This document shows, one piece after another, positions 29,259 to 37,847 of a stretch of DNA of 64,000 bases. Origin of the DNA: Sphingopyxis macrogoltabida (GTDB lineage: Bacteria > Pseudomonadota > Alphaproteobacteria > Sphingomonadales > Sphingomonadaceae); contig NZ_CP009429.1 of the NCBI RefSeq assembly GCF_001314325.1, forward strand, positions 3,596,501-3,660,500. The letters run 5' to 3'. The notes below the pieces were generated by a model that made no database searches, was not told the DNA's origin, and was given only the letters and a program-made list of their open reading frames with translations. How positions within the stretch are numbered: position 1 is the stretch's first letter; each line of letters starts with the position of its first letter. A program made the translations under genes and the position numbers.

Positions 29259-29704
29259 TGGCGAACGGCGGCGTCACCCTCGACGAGATCGACGAGCGGC
29301 TGCTCACCCTGCTGCGCGACGACGCGCGCCAGACGATCGCGCAACTCGCGAAGGAGCTTGGCCTGTCGCGCGGCGCGATCTATTCGCGTCTCGCGCGGCT
29401 GGAGGAGGAACAGGTCGTCGCCGGCTATACGGTGCGGCTCGGCCGCGCCTTTTCGGCAAGCCGGATGCGCGCGCATATGATGATCAAGACGCTGCCGCGC
29501 TATCACCGCGAAGTCGAACAGGCGCTTGCGGCGATCCCGCTGGTACAGGCGATCCACGCGATCAGCGGCGAATATGATATCATCGCGATGCTCGAGGCCG
29601 AGGACAGCACCCAGCTCAACGAGCTGATCGACGAGATCGGCCTGCTCGACGGGGTCGAGCGCACGACCACCTCGGTCATCTTGGTTACCAAGGTCGAACG
29701 TTAG
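29258..29704 (+). CDS. Lrp/AsnC-family transcriptional regulator
   Basis: 148 residues. The ATG at 29258 overlaps the TGA of the cyanophycinase fusion gene, and the protein from there (MANGGVTLDEIDERLL) is full-length Lrp/AsnC. An HTH at about 20-45 (TIAQLAKELGLSRGAIYSRLARLE) precedes a RAM/AsnC ligand domain. Such proteins sense amino acids. Its coupling to an enzyme that should release Asp and Arg-type products suggests feedback control through those amino acids. The inverted repeat at 27227-27254 is a candidate site. Confidence 0.92.
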   Translation: MANGGVTLDEIDERLLTLLRDDARQTIAQLAKELGLSRGAIYSRLARLEEEQVVAGYTVRLGRAFSASRMRAHMMIKTLPRYHREVEQALAAIPLVQAIHAISGEYDIIAMLEAEDSTQLNELIDEIGLLDGVERTTTSVILVTKVER

Positions 29705-29756
29705 GGTCGGGAAGTCTGGCCTTGACGGGAACCGGGGCGGCCGCTTGCCGTTATGA

Positions 29757-30059
<303 letters not shown>

Positions 30060-30092
30060 GGCAACTAGAGCGTAACCACGGCGGGAACTAGG

Positions 30093-30938
30093 ATGGAAAT
30101 TTTATTCGGGCTGATCGCTGCTATCGGCCTTCTGCCTTTTACCATCGCCCTGCTCCGTCTGCCCGCCGGGTCCGGACCGGTCCTGCCGGCTGCTCGCAAC
30201 CTTGGCGCCTCGACGCTGCTCTGCGCGCTCGCTTTTAGCCTGACCTTCTTCGTTCAGGAGGTCGGGCTCGTCGTGCCGAAGGCGCTGGTGCCGGGGCTCG
30301 ACCCCATTCTCTACCACAACGACCATGACTGGCGCGGCGACGCGCCGGTAGCCGAATTGCTGCAGGGCGGCGGCGCAATCGCCACCTTGCTGAGCGGCCT
30401 CGCCTTCCTGTGGCTAGCCGGACGGATCGGAACGGATCGTCCGGCATGGCGGATCTTCGCTTTCTGGATGGCGTTTCAGGGTCTGTTCCAGGCGCTCAGC
30501 CAAGCCTCCGTCGGCAGCCTGATCGCCGGAAACGACGTCGGGCGCGCGCTGACCTATATGGGCATCGGCCCGCTGGTCCGCCTTGCGCTGCTTCCGCTCA
30601 CGGTAATCGGCCTGTTCGCCGCCGGCCGCGCGCTGGCGCGGCGCTATCCGCTCGCGACGGGCCAGCCGGATCGGGCAACCGCCCTCGCCCTGCTCGCGAC
30701 GCTGGCGCTCGCCACGCTTCTCACCATCCCGTTTCGCGTCCCGCGCGAACCGGTCGAGGTCGTGCTGATCCCGCTCGTCGTGCACATCGTCGGCCTCGGC
30801 TGGCTGACGCTCGGACTGGCGACGACCACCGCGGCCCAGCCACCGCCCGGCACAGCCAGGCTGGCCATCCCCGCCGCCGCGCTCACTGCCCTGCTCGCCT
30901 TCTTCCAGCTCGTGCTGCGTCCCGGCGTCGCTTTCTAG
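30093..30938 (+). CDS. Hypothetical integral membrane protein
   Basis: A 281-residue protein with about seven or eight hydrophobic segments spread over the whole length. A soluble loop near residues 75-90 contains HNDHDWRGDAP, a His/Asp-rich stretch that could bind a metal. I do not recognise the family. Its stop codon overlaps that of the convergent cation transporter gene within CTAG at 30935-30938. Confidence 0.7.
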   Translation: MEILFGLIAAIGLLPFTIALLRLPAGSGPVLPAARNLGASTLLCALAFSLTFFVQEVGLVVPKALVPGLDPILYHNDHDWRGDAPVAELLQGGGAIATLLSGLAFLWLAGRIGTDRPAWRIFAFWMAFQGLFQALSQASVGSLIAGNDVGRALTYMGIGPLVRLALLPLTVIGLFAAGRALARRYPLATGQPDRATALALLATLALATLLTIPFRVPREPVEVVLIPLVVHIVGLGWLTLGLATTTAAQPPPGTARLAIPAAALTALLAFFQLVLRPGVAF

Positions 30939-31555
30939 GCGGCGGTCGCCAACTCGCCGCGCGCCTGCCGGAAGACGTCGAGGCTGCCCCAGATCGCCAG
31001 CCCCGCCATGATCGCCGCGACGACGAGATCGGGCCAGCCCTGCCCCGTCCCGAATACGCCGAGCGCCGCCGCCATCACCGCGACATTGCCGATCGCGTCG
31101 TTGCGCGAGCAGATCCACACCGACCGCATGTTCGCGTCGCCGGTGCGATAGCGATAGAGCATCAGCGCGACCGCGACATTGGCGGCGAGCGCGAGCGCGC
31201 CGATGATCCCCATCGTCTCGGCGTGCGGCGCACTCCCGCTCACAAAGCCCCAGATCGCCGAACCGAATACCCAAAGCCCGAAGGCCAGCATCGTCACGGC
31301 TTTCAGCAACGCCGCTCGCGCTCGCCACGCAAGCGCCATGCCCGCGACGCCGAGGCTGATCGCATAATTGGCGCTGTCGCCGAGGAAGTCGAGCGCGTCG
31401 GCCTGCAACGCGCGCGAGTCCGCCGCAACCCCGGCGACGATTTCGACTCCGAACATCGCGGCGTTGATGACCAGCGCGATCCACAGCACGCGCCGCCACT
31501 TCGGATCGTTGAGTGCGGTCTTGCCGCTTTTCCCTGCACAGCATTGATCGGCCAT
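30935..31555 (-). CDS. Cation diffusion facilitator (CDF) family heavy-metal exporter, short form
   Basis: 206 residues with six likely membrane helices. The CDF metal-site acidic residues appear in QADALDFLGD (helix 2) and CSRNDAIGN (helix 5). The N-terminus carries CC (MADQCCAG), seen in metal-linked members. The family's cytoplasmic C-terminal domain is absent, so it is shorter than the usual 300 residues. It is divergent from a CadR/PbrR-like MerR gene across a canonical MerR-type promoter, so it is probably induced by Cd, Zn or Pb and exports them from the cytoplasm. Confidence 0.87.
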   Translation of the reverse strand: MADQCCAGKSGKTALNDPKWRRVLWIALVINAAMFGVEIVAGVAADSRALQADALDFLGDSANYAISLGVAGMALAWRARAALLKAVTMLAFGLWVFGSAIWGFVSGSAPHAETMGIIGALALAANVAVALMLYRYRTGDANMRSVWICSRNDAIGNVAVMAAALGVFGTGQGWPDLVVAAIMAGLAIWGSLDVFRQARGELATAA

Positions 31556-31590
31556 CGCCGAAATCTCCTGTTATCTTCGAGTCGGCACCC

Positions 31591-31621
31591 TATATGGACC
31601 CTGTAGCAACTACAGGGTCAA
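31591..31621 (-). promoter_or_regulatory. MerR-type promoter/operator for the CDF exporter
   Basis: On the minus strand, -35 TTGACC (31621-31616) and a -10-like CATATA (31596-31591) are separated by 19 bp, the overlong spacer typical of MerR-activated promoters. The spacer region is filled by a dyad CCCTGTAG/CTACAGGG (31597-31619 overall) that closely matches ZntR/CadR/PbrR operators. The MerR gene begins only a few bases away on the other strand. Confidence 0.85.
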
Positions 31622-31624
31622 GCG

Positions 31625-32038
31625 ATGAAAATCGGAGAACTGTCGCGTGCCACCGGCACCAACATCGAAACCATCCGCTATTATGAGCGGATCGGCCTGC
31701 TCCCGGCACCCGATCGCACCGCAGCCAATTACAGAAGCTATGGCGGCACGCATCGGGCGCGGCTGTCGTTCGTCCGCCATTCGCGCGACCTCGGCTTCAC
31801 GATCGAGGAAATCCGCTCGCTGCTCGATCTTTCCGACCACCCCGAGCGCGATTGCAGCGAAGCCGACCGGATCGCCAGCCTGCATCTGGCGCAGGTCGAG
31901 GAAAAGATCGCGCAACTCGCCCTCCTCCGCGACGAACTGACGCGCATCGTCGGACGCTGCCGGGGCGGCGTCGCCGCCGACTGCCGTGTGATCGAGGCCT
32001 TGGGCGACCACCGCCTGTGCACCGTCGAGCATCCCTGA
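31625..32038 (+). CDS. MerR-family heavy-metal-responsive regulator (CadR/PbrR-like)
   Basis: A 137-residue protein. The MerR helix-turn-helix MKIGELSRATGTNIETIRYYERIGL starts at residue 1. Metal-sensing cysteines sit at Cys77, Cys112 and Cys120, the CadR/PbrR arrangement (ZntR would have a further metal cluster). A C-terminal HRLCTVEH adds possible ligands. It should repress and activate the divergent CDF gene by untwisting the 19-bp spacer promoter. The start lies only 5 bases from the operator dyad with no strong ribosome site, so its transcript may be nearly leaderless. Confidence 0.9.
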   Translation: MKIGELSRATGTNIETIRYYERIGLLPAPDRTAANYRSYGGTHRARLSFVRHSRDLGFTIEEIRSLLDLSDHPERDCSEADRIASLHLAQVEEKIAQLALLRDELTRIVGRCRGGVAADCRVIEALGDHRLCTVEHP

Positions 32039-32184
32039 CGCCGGGCGACGCCATCCTTTTCCACTCGCTTCGTCGAACAGCGAGGAACTTGCCGCCCCGG
32101 CGCGCGTCGGTCTGACAGGTTGGGGGCTGCGGCCCCACGGCCGTGCCACCAGCCGCTTCCCCAGACGAGACGAGGAGATGCAAG

Positions 32185-33036
32185 GTGGAACGGCAAGACT
32201 ATAAGGGTCGCAGCGGCAACGAGGATACGGACGATCGTGACACGCGATCGGAACCGCTCCACGATCGGAATGCCAACCGCGAAGAAAGCGGCTACACATA
32301 TGGCGGCTATCCCGAAGCCGGTTTCGGGCCGCGCGACGCGCGGCGCTACGGCGGTTCCGATCCAACGCGCGGCGGCGACCGTTACAGCGCCGGGCAGGCG
32401 CGCCGCTATGGCGCGGGCGATCGCCGCGAGCACGAACATTGGGACCGCGAACAGGGCGGCTACGCCGGCTATGGTTTCGGCGAACGCTATGACAGCAACC
32501 GCGGTGACCGCGATCAGGGCCGCGCGTCGCGCCGCGATTGGCGCGACGATTATGACCGCGCGCCGCTCTGGCTCGCCGGCAGCTATCCCGACCTCTATGG
32601 CTGGCCGACTGCCCTGCCCTATGCGGCCGCCGATTTCGGGCGCTCGACCTATCGCCGCGATGTCTATCCGGGCGGCGCGCGGCACCATGAGCGCGGATTG
32701 CTCGAACGCGCCGGCGACGAGGTCCGTTCGTGGTTCGGCGACGAAGAGGCTCAGCGTCGCCGCGACCGCGACCATCGCGGCCGCGGGCCGAGCGACTATA
32801 TCCGGTCGGACGACCGCATCCGCGAGGATGTCAACGACCGTCTGACCGAAGATAGCTGGATCGACGCGTCGCGGATCAGCGTTGCGGTGTCGGAGGGCGA
32901 AGTCACCCTCGGCGGACAGGTCGACAGCAAGCACGCCAAACGCCGTGCCGAGGATCTGGCCGACGACGTGACGGGCGTGAAGCATGTGCAGAACAATCTG
33001 CGCGTCGACACCGGATATGTGCCGCAAGGTAGCTGA
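32185..33036 (+). CDS. BON-domain protein with long Arg/Asp/Tyr-rich N-terminal region
   Basis: 283 residues from GTG 32185, chosen because GAGGAG lies 7 bases upstream. The first 200 residues are low-complexity, rich in Arg, Asp, Gly and Tyr (repeated RRYG, DRDQG). The C-terminal 70 residues form a BON domain (LTEDSWIDASRISVAVSEG, VTLGGQVDSKHAKRRAEDL, VKHVQNNL). BON domains bind phospholipid in OsmY-like stress proteins. No signal peptide is seen. A strong terminator follows. Confidence 0.85.
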   Translation: MERQDYKGRSGNEDTDDRDTRSEPLHDRNANREESGYTYGGYPEAGFGPRDARRYGGSDPTRGGDRYSAGQARRYGAGDRREHEHWDREQGGYAGYGFGERYDSNRGDRDQGRASRRDWRDDYDRAPLWLAGSYPDLYGWPTALPYAAADFGRSTYRRDVYPGGARHHERGLLERAGDEVRSWFGDEEAQRRRDRDHRGRGPSDYIRSDDRIREDVNDRLTEDSWIDASRISVAVSEGEVTLGGQVDSKHAKRRAEDLADDVTGVKHVQNNLRVDTGYVPQGS

Positions 33037-33059
33037 AGGTTGCGCTGAATCTGAAGGAA

Positions 33060-33083
33060 GGGAGCGGTTCGCCGCTCCCTTTT
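33060..33083 (+). terminator. Rho-independent terminator after the BON-domain gene
   Basis: A perfect 8-bp stem GGGAGCGG/CCGCTCCC with a TTCG tetraloop, followed by TTTT, 24 bases after the stop codon. Confidence 0.88.
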
Positions 33084-33107
33084 GGCCGACAGAAAGGGGA
33101 TAAGGTG

Positions 33108-33444
33108 GGACGATTCTGTTGCCCGGCTCGTCCCCAGCCGCTGGTATCCGATTCTGTTGCCCGGTTCGGTCCGAACCGCGTTCTATTTGTCTAACCTTAG
33201 GCCGTGAGGCTTATCGGTTAGGCAGCAAGAGCGAGTGCTTCGTTATCGTTAGCACTTATCGTTTTGAGCCTTGAACGGGTTACTCAGCCCGGGCAAAAAC
33301 ATCGTCTTTGAACACACGTCGATCCTGGTTCGGCCCCGTCAGAAACCCGTGTCCCCATCAAGAAACGCGGGTTTGTGGTGGAGCCGCCGGGTACTGCCCC
33401 CGGGTCCGCTGTGTCTATTCCACGACACCATTTATCACCATAGC
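33108..33444 (-). ncRNA. ssrA: tmRNA, circularly permuted two-piece alphaproteobacterial form
   Basis: Read on the minus strand, the tag frame at 33253-33218 encodes ANDNEALALAA then TAA, the expected proteolysis tag. The acceptor piece (about 33444-33376) ends in CGGCTCCACCA. The coding piece starts at 33337 with GGGGCCG, and the two ends pair as a 7-bp acceptor stem with one G-U. About 38 bases between them are the excised loop. This reversed order of pieces is the permuted alphaproteobacterial arrangement. The outer boundaries are approximate. The 3' end contains two copies of CGGGCAACAGAATCG, each after a hairpin. It rescues stalled ribosomes with SmpB. Confidence 0.93.
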
Positions 33445-33527
33445 CGGCCGAAACCGGCACGACTGATATAGGAAGCCCGCCCGCGCTTGGAAAGAGCGCA
33501 GGCGGGCATTTTGTCGCGGATATAAAA

Positions 33528-33944
33528 CTACTTCTTTTTCAGCTCGTCGCGGATTTCCGTGAGCAGGTCGACTTCGGTCGGACCGGCGGGCGCGTCGGGC
33601 GCCTTGCGGACGACCTTGTTCACCGTCTTCACCAGAAGGAAGATGATCCACGCGAGGATCAGGAAGTTGATCACCGCGGTAATGAACGCGCCATAGCCGA
33701 CCATCGCGACCCCGGCTTTCTTGAGCGCCGCATAATCGGTTGCCGCGACGCCGTCGGGCACGCTGCCGAGCAGGATGAACTGGCTCGAAAAATCGACTCC
33801 GCCGAAGATCCAGCCGACAACCGGCATGATCAGATCCTCGGTCAGCGAGCCGGTGATCGTCGCAAAGGCGCCGCCGATGATGACACCGACCGCAAGGTCG
33901 ATGACATTACCGCGCGCGATGAATTCCCTGAATTCTCCCAACAT
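33528..33944 (-). CDS. mscL: Large-conductance mechanosensitive channel MscL
   Basis: A 138-residue protein, normal length. The N-terminal amphipathic helix and TM1 ([30 protein letters not shown]), periplasmic loop, TM2 ([23 protein letters not shown]) and C-terminal charged helix bundle are all present. It opens under membrane tension to release solutes during hypo-osmotic shock. It stands alone between ssrA and the divergent lemA gene. A G+C-rich hairpin at about 33475-33508 may end its transcript. Confidence 0.95.
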   Translation of the reverse strand: MLGEFREFIARGNVIDLAVGVIIGGAFATITGSLTEDLIMPVVGWIFGGVDFSSQFILLGSVPDGVAATDYAALKKAGVAMVGYGAFITAVINFLILAWIIFLLVKTVNKVVRKAPDAPAGPTEVDLLTEIRDELKKK

Positions 33945-34062
33945 CTTGCTTGCTCCCCGATGGTTGGTGGTCCGCGTCGAAACTGCCGCGTGGATTGCAC
34001 AAAGGCAAGCGCCATCCTATTATGTGTATTGTTGCGGCAAAACGCCGCGCGAGGGAGCATTG

Positions 34063-34665
34063 ATGACCATGACCTATCGTTCTGCCCGTTGGCTGATTGT
34101 CCCGGTTGCCGCATTGTCGCTGTCCGCGTGCGGCATCAACAGCGTTCCCACCAAGGAAGAGGCCGCCAAGGCCAAATGGGCGAATGTCGAAGCCGCCTAT
34201 CAGCGCCGCGCCGACCTGATCCCCAACCTCGTCGAAACCGCGAAGGGTGCCGCAAAGATCGAGCAGTCGACGCTCGAAGGCGTGATACAGGCCCGCGCCT
34301 CGGCGACGCAGGTCAAGCTCAGCACCGACGATCTCGAAGATCCCGCCAAGGTGCAGGCCTTCCAGCAGGCGCAGGGCAATGTGTCGAGCGCGCTCGGCCG
34401 CCTGCTCGTCACCGTCGAACAATATCCTGACCTCAAGAGCCAGGCGCGCTTCGCCGACCTGATGACCCAGCTCGAAGGCACCGAAAACCGCATCAACGTG
34501 TCGGTGCAGGATTATAATGGCGCAGTGCAGGACTATAATACGACGATCCGCACCTTCCCCGACATCATCGGCGCCAAGATCGTCCATGGCGCCAAGCCGA
34601 TGACCCCTTATCGCGCGGTGACGCCGAACGCCAACGTCGCGCCGAAGGTCGACTTCGGGCAATAA
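34063..34665 (+). CDS. lemA: LemA family lipoprotein
   Basis: 200 residues from ATG 34063, with GAGGGAG 5 bases upstream; the longer open frame upstream lies in the mscL promoter. A lipoprotein signal ends in LSAC (Cys23). The LemA core follows (WANVEAAYQRRADLIPNLVETAKG, NRINVSVQDYNGAVQDYN, FPDIIGAK). It is followed at one base by a TPM-domain gene, the usual LemA-TPM pairing seen across bacteria. The molecular function of the pair is not settled. Confidence 0.92.
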   Translation: MTMTYRSARWLIVPVAALSLSACGINSVPTKEEAAKAKWANVEAAYQRRADLIPNLVETAKGAAKIEQSTLEGVIQARASATQVKLSTDDLEDPAKVQAFQQAQGNVSSALGRLLVTVEQYPDLKSQARFADLMTQLEGTENRINVSVQDYNGAVQDYNTTIRTFPDIIGAKIVHGAKPMTPYRAVTPNANVAPKVDFGQ

Positions 34666-34666
34666 G

Positions 34667-35512
34667 GTGGCCCTGACCACTCTGTTTCGTCCGCTCGCAA
34701 CAGCCGCTCTCACCGGGCTGCTGTTGCTGACGGCCGCGCCCGCGACGGCGCAGACCTTTCCCAAGCTGACCGGGCGCGTCGTCGATCAGGCCGACATTAT
34801 TCCGCCAGCCGAGGAAGCGAGCCTCAACACCCAGCTCGAACAGCTTGAGACGACGACCGGCCACCAACTCGTCGTCGCCACGGTCAGCGACCTCGAGGGC
34901 AATGACATCGCCGATTACGGCTACAAGCTCGGTCGCGCGTGGGGCATCGGCGACGAGGCGAAGGACGACGGCGTCGTTTTCCTGATCGCGCCAAACGAGC
35001 GGCGGATGAACATCTCGGTCGGCCTCGGGCTCGAACCCGTGCTCACCGATGCGCTGTCGGGACGGATCATCCGCGATATCGTAACGCCGAAATTCAAGGC
35101 GAACGATTATCCAGGCGGCATCCAGGACGGCGTCAACGCGATCGCCCAGCAAATCCAGCTCCCGCCCGAAGAAGCCGCCGCGCGAGCGCAGACTGCGGCG
35201 ACGGAGGAGCGCGACCGCGCCGACGACGGCGATATCGGCGGGCTGATCTTCATCGGCTTCATCGTCTTTTTCTTCTTCATCCTGCCGATCCTCTCCAGCC
35301 TCGGGCGGCGCGGCAAGAAGCATCGCAAGAACCGCCCGTGGGGCGGCGCGCCGATCATCATCTGGGGCGGCGATGACGATGACTGGGGCTCGGGCGGCGG
35401 ATCGTCGTGGGGCGGCGGCGGTTCGAGCTGGGGTGGCGGCGGCGGAAGCTTCGGCGGCTTCTCTGGCGGCGGCGGAAGCTTCGGCGGCGGCGGCGCGTCG
35501 GGCGGCTGGTAG
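34667..35512 (+). CDS. TPM-domain (YgcG family) exported membrane protein with Gly-rich tail
   Basis: 281 residues from GTG 34667, one base after the lemA stop. A signal peptide (cleavage near APATAQ) is followed by a TPM domain (TGRVVDQADIIPPAEE, GHQLVVATVSDLEG, RAWGIGDEAKDDGVVFLIAPNERRMNI split by short gaps). A transmembrane helix (LIFIGFIVFFFFILPIL) and a tail of Gly/Ser/Trp repeats ending in GGW come last. The Gly-rich tail is typical of the family. It acts at the inner membrane with the domain outside the cytoplasm. Confidence 0.92.
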   Translation: MALTTLFRPLATAALTGLLLLTAAPATAQTFPKLTGRVVDQADIIPPAEEASLNTQLEQLETTTGHQLVVATVSDLEGNDIADYGYKLGRAWGIGDEAKDDGVVFLIAPNERRMNISVGLGLEPVLTDALSGRIIRDIVTPKFKANDYPGGIQDGVNAIAQQIQLPPEEAAARAQTAATEERDRADDGDIGGLIFIGFIVFFFFILPILSSLGRRGKKHRKNRPWGGAPIIIWGGDDDDWGSGGGSSWGGGGSSWGGGGGSFGGFSGGGGSFGGGGASGGW

Positions 35513-35524
35513 GGGAGCGAGGCC

Positions 35525-36205
35525 ATGAAAGTCAGCCATGTCAGCGAAGCCGATCACGACCTCGTCACCGTCGCGGTCGCGGCGGCCGAAGCGCATACCA
35601 GCGGCGAAATCGTCACCGTCGTCGCGGCGCAATCGAATGACTATGACGATGTCGCGCTCGTCTGGGCAAGCGTCATCGCCTTCCTCGCCATGTCGGTGAT
35701 CGCGCTGTTCCCCGAATTTTACCAAGGCCTCTATTATCGCCTCACCGGCGGCTGGGGGCACGAACTCACTGCCAATGAATGGCTTGGCACGGTGATCGCA
35801 GTCGGCGTGCTCAAATGGATCGGCATGTGGCTGATCTTGCTGTGGCGGCCGCTCCGGCTGGCGCTGACGCCGCGCGCGATCAAGGCCGGACGCGTCCGCG
35901 CCCGCGCCGTAGATCTGTTCAAGGTCGGCACCGAGGCGAAGACCTTGGGGCGCACCGGCGTCCTCCTCTATCTCAGCCTCAAGGAACATCGTGCCGACAT
36001 CGTCGCCGACGAGGCGATCGCGGCCAAGGTCGCGCCCGAAGTCTGGGGCGATGCGATGGCGGCGCTGATCGACGATGTCCGCGCCGGACGTCCGGGCGCC
36101 GGCATGGCCGCGGCGGTGACGCAGATGGGTGTCGTGCTCGCCGAACATTTTCCCAAGGGCGACGAAAACCCCAATGAGCTGCCCGACCGGCTGATCGAAA
36201 TCTAA
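35525..36205 (+). CDS. Second TPM-domain membrane protein
   Basis: A 226-residue protein lacking a signal peptide. The first part (HTSGEIVTVVAAQSNDYDDVALVWASV) and last part (LYLSLKEHRADIVADEAI, WGDAMAALIDDVRAG) carry the split TPM pattern, with two central membrane helices (about 42-62 and 88-105). It follows the YgcG-like gene by 12 bp and completes the three-gene lemA cluster. The role is presumed to be in the cell envelope. Confidence 0.85.
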   Translation: MKVSHVSEADHDLVTVAVAAAEAHTSGEIVTVVAAQSNDYDDVALVWASVIAFLAMSVIALFPEFYQGLYYRLTGGWGHELTANEWLGTVIAVGVLKWIGMWLILLWRPLRLALTPRAIKAGRVRARAVDLFKVGTEAKTLGRTGVLLYLSLKEHRADIVADEAIAAKVAPEVWGDAMAALIDDVRAGRPGAGMAAAVTQMGVVLAEHFPKGDENPNELPDRLIEI

Positions 36206-36217
36206 AAAGGACATTTC

Positions 36218-36763
36218 ATGGCCCGCCCTGCCCCCGACGCCCCCATCGAGACCCGGTGGGAGGGAAAATTCGTTACCGTCAAACAGCAGGGAACGTGGGA
36301 ATATGTCTCGCGCTCGCGCGGGATTCATGCCGCGGTGATCCTCGCGATCGACGAGGCCGCGGACGGCCGCCACGTCGTCCTCGTCGAGCAATATCGCGTG
36401 CCTATGGGCAGAAACTGCATCGAGCTTCCCGCCGGCCTCGTCGGCGACGACACCGCCGGCGAAGCGGCCGAAATCGCGGCCGAACGCGAGCTGGAGGAAG
36501 AAACCGGCTATCGCGCCGCCAACTGGCGCACCGTCGGCGAGTTTTTCAGCTCGCCCGGGATGGTGAGCGAAAGCTTCACCCTGCTCGTCGCGAAAGAGCT
36601 GACCAAAGTCGGCGAAGGCGGCGGCGTCGACAGCGAGGACATCGTCGTCCACCGCGTGCCGCTGGGCGGGATCGAGGATTTCGTCGCGGCGAAGCGCGCC
36701 GAGGGCTGCGGCATCGACGTGCGCGTCGCGATGCTGCTGGCGGGCGGATTGCTGGGCGCGTAG
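36218..36763 (+). CDS. NUDIX hydrolase (ADP-ribose pyrophosphatase-like)
   Basis: 181 residues. The Nudix box GDDTAGEAAEIAAEREL followed by EEETGY fits GX5EX7REUXEEXGU. Upstream QYRVPMGRNCIELPAG matches the ADP-ribose pyrophosphatase group. These enzymes split ADP-ribose or similar nucleoside diphosphate sugars. The gene lies 12 bp after the second TPM gene and may be co-transcribed with the lemA cluster. Confidence 0.9.
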   Translation: MARPAPDAPIETRWEGKFVTVKQQGTWEYVSRSRGIHAAVILAIDEAADGRHVVLVEQYRVPMGRNCIELPAGLVGDDTAGEAAEIAAERELEEETGYRAANWRTVGEFFSSPGMVSESFTLLVAKELTKVGEGGGVDSEDIVVHRVPLGGIEDFVAAKRAEGCGIDVRVAMLLAGGLLGA

Positions 36764-36818
36764 CTGATTGCGGACCTGAGGCCAGCATGTAAGACGTGTT
36801 TCTCAGATTGGGGGCCGT

Positions 36819-37151
36819 ATGAATCCATCTGACAATGAGACGTGGCTTATCGAAATTGGCGACGAAGTTATCGCGAAGAAGGCCGACAAAGGCGAGGAGG
36901 CGCTGTCAGCGATTGAGCGCCTCATATATTGCGTTTGGGTCGCGGACTACAGCATGAGAAACGCGGGCGATCTATTGACCGCCGAAGACCTCTACGCGCC
37001 ATACCGTGAGGAAGGAGAGCGCCTCGCTGAAAGAATAGGGCTTACGAAAACTAGAGCAGCCTTCGGCTTATCGTCGGCAAAGCTGGAAGCTTCCTATTTT
37101 AGTGCCTTCGAAGGAATATGCAGCGAGCTTCAATCCTGCTTGGCCCGTTGA
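36819..37151 (+). CDS. Hypothetical protein of lower G+C content
   Basis: A 110-residue, acidic, mostly helical protein without signal or membrane segment. Sequence such as ISAIERLIYCVWVADYSMRNAG suggests a helical bundle. I do not recognise it. Codon choice is less G+C-rich than in the NUDIX and rhomboid genes on either side (many A/T third positions), which points to recent acquisition. It is convergent with the rhomboid gene. Confidence 0.65.
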   Translation: MNPSDNETWLIEIGDEVIAKKADKGEEALSAIERLIYCVWVADYSMRNAGDLLTAEDLYAPYREEGERLAERIGLTKTRAAFGLSSAKLEASYFSAFEGICSELQSCLAR

Positions 37152-37194
37152 CGTCCGTTTCCCACGCCAAATCCGACGTCCAATCCAATCGGCA

Positions 37195-37830
37195 CTACCG
37201 CCCCCCGAACCGCCAGCGGAGCAAAGGCCGCGCGAGCAGCAGCCCGGCGAGGAAGCCGCCGACATGCGCCCAGATCGCGATGTTGCCGAAACCGCCGCCG
37301 CCGGCGATGCCGATCAGCAATTGCAGCCCGATCCACGCCGCCGCGAGCCAGAGGGCGCGGACCCAATGGCCGGGGATCGGCCCGATCGCCTGCGTCCGCG
37401 AGCGGCTGAAGATCAGCGCATAGACCGCGATCAGCGCCGAGATCGCGCCGCTCGCGCCGACAACGACCGTGGTCGAAGCAGGGTCCGCGATCCACTGCGC
37501 CAGCGATCCCGCATAGGCCCCGGCGATCAGCAGCACCGCCATCGGCCCCGAACCGAGCGGCGCTTCGAGCTGGCGGCCGAGGAACAGCAGCACCATCATG
37601 TTGAAGGCAAGGTGCAGTACCCCGCCGTGCAGGAAGGCCGAACTCAGCGGCGTCAGGAAAAAGGGCAGCATCGTGCCCGGCGGGGCGATCAGTTCGGCGC
37701 CGAAGCGCGCCGGGATGAAGCCCGCGCCGATAAACGCCTGCTGCTGGTAGCCGGTGATCGACAGGACGATGAACAGCAGGGTGCAGGCGATCGCAAAGCC
37801 CGTGACCACGGGCGCGTGCTGCGGCTTCAT
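37195..37830 (-). CDS. Rhomboid family intramembrane serine protease
   Basis: A 211-residue protein with six hydrophobic segments. The catalytic dyad is Ser127 (GASGA) and His189 (AHVGGF), with the HxxxN oxyanion motif at HLAFN (73-77). It cleaves transmembrane substrates in the inner membrane. It lies 17 bp after greA on the same strand and is probably the last gene of the carA-carB-greA transcript. Confidence 0.92.
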   Translation of the reverse strand: MKPQHAPVVTGFAIACTLLFIVLSITGYQQQAFIGAGFIPARFGAELIAPPGTMLPFFLTPLSSAFLHGGVLHLAFNMMVLLFLGRQLEAPLGSGPMAVLLIAGAYAGSLAQWIADPASTTVVVGASGAISALIAVYALIFSRSRTQAIGPIPGHWVRALWLAAAWIGLQLLIGIAGGGGFGNIAIWAHVGGFLAGLLLARPLLRWRFGGR

Positions 37831-37847
37831 CGCGCTGCGTCCACCGC

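Noticed and set aside
35390..35512. Tandem repeat / CRISPR-like array in the TPM protein gene
   Set aside because: The GGCGGC-rich run encodes the Gly/Ser/Trp tail typical of YgcG-family proteins. There are no unique spacers.
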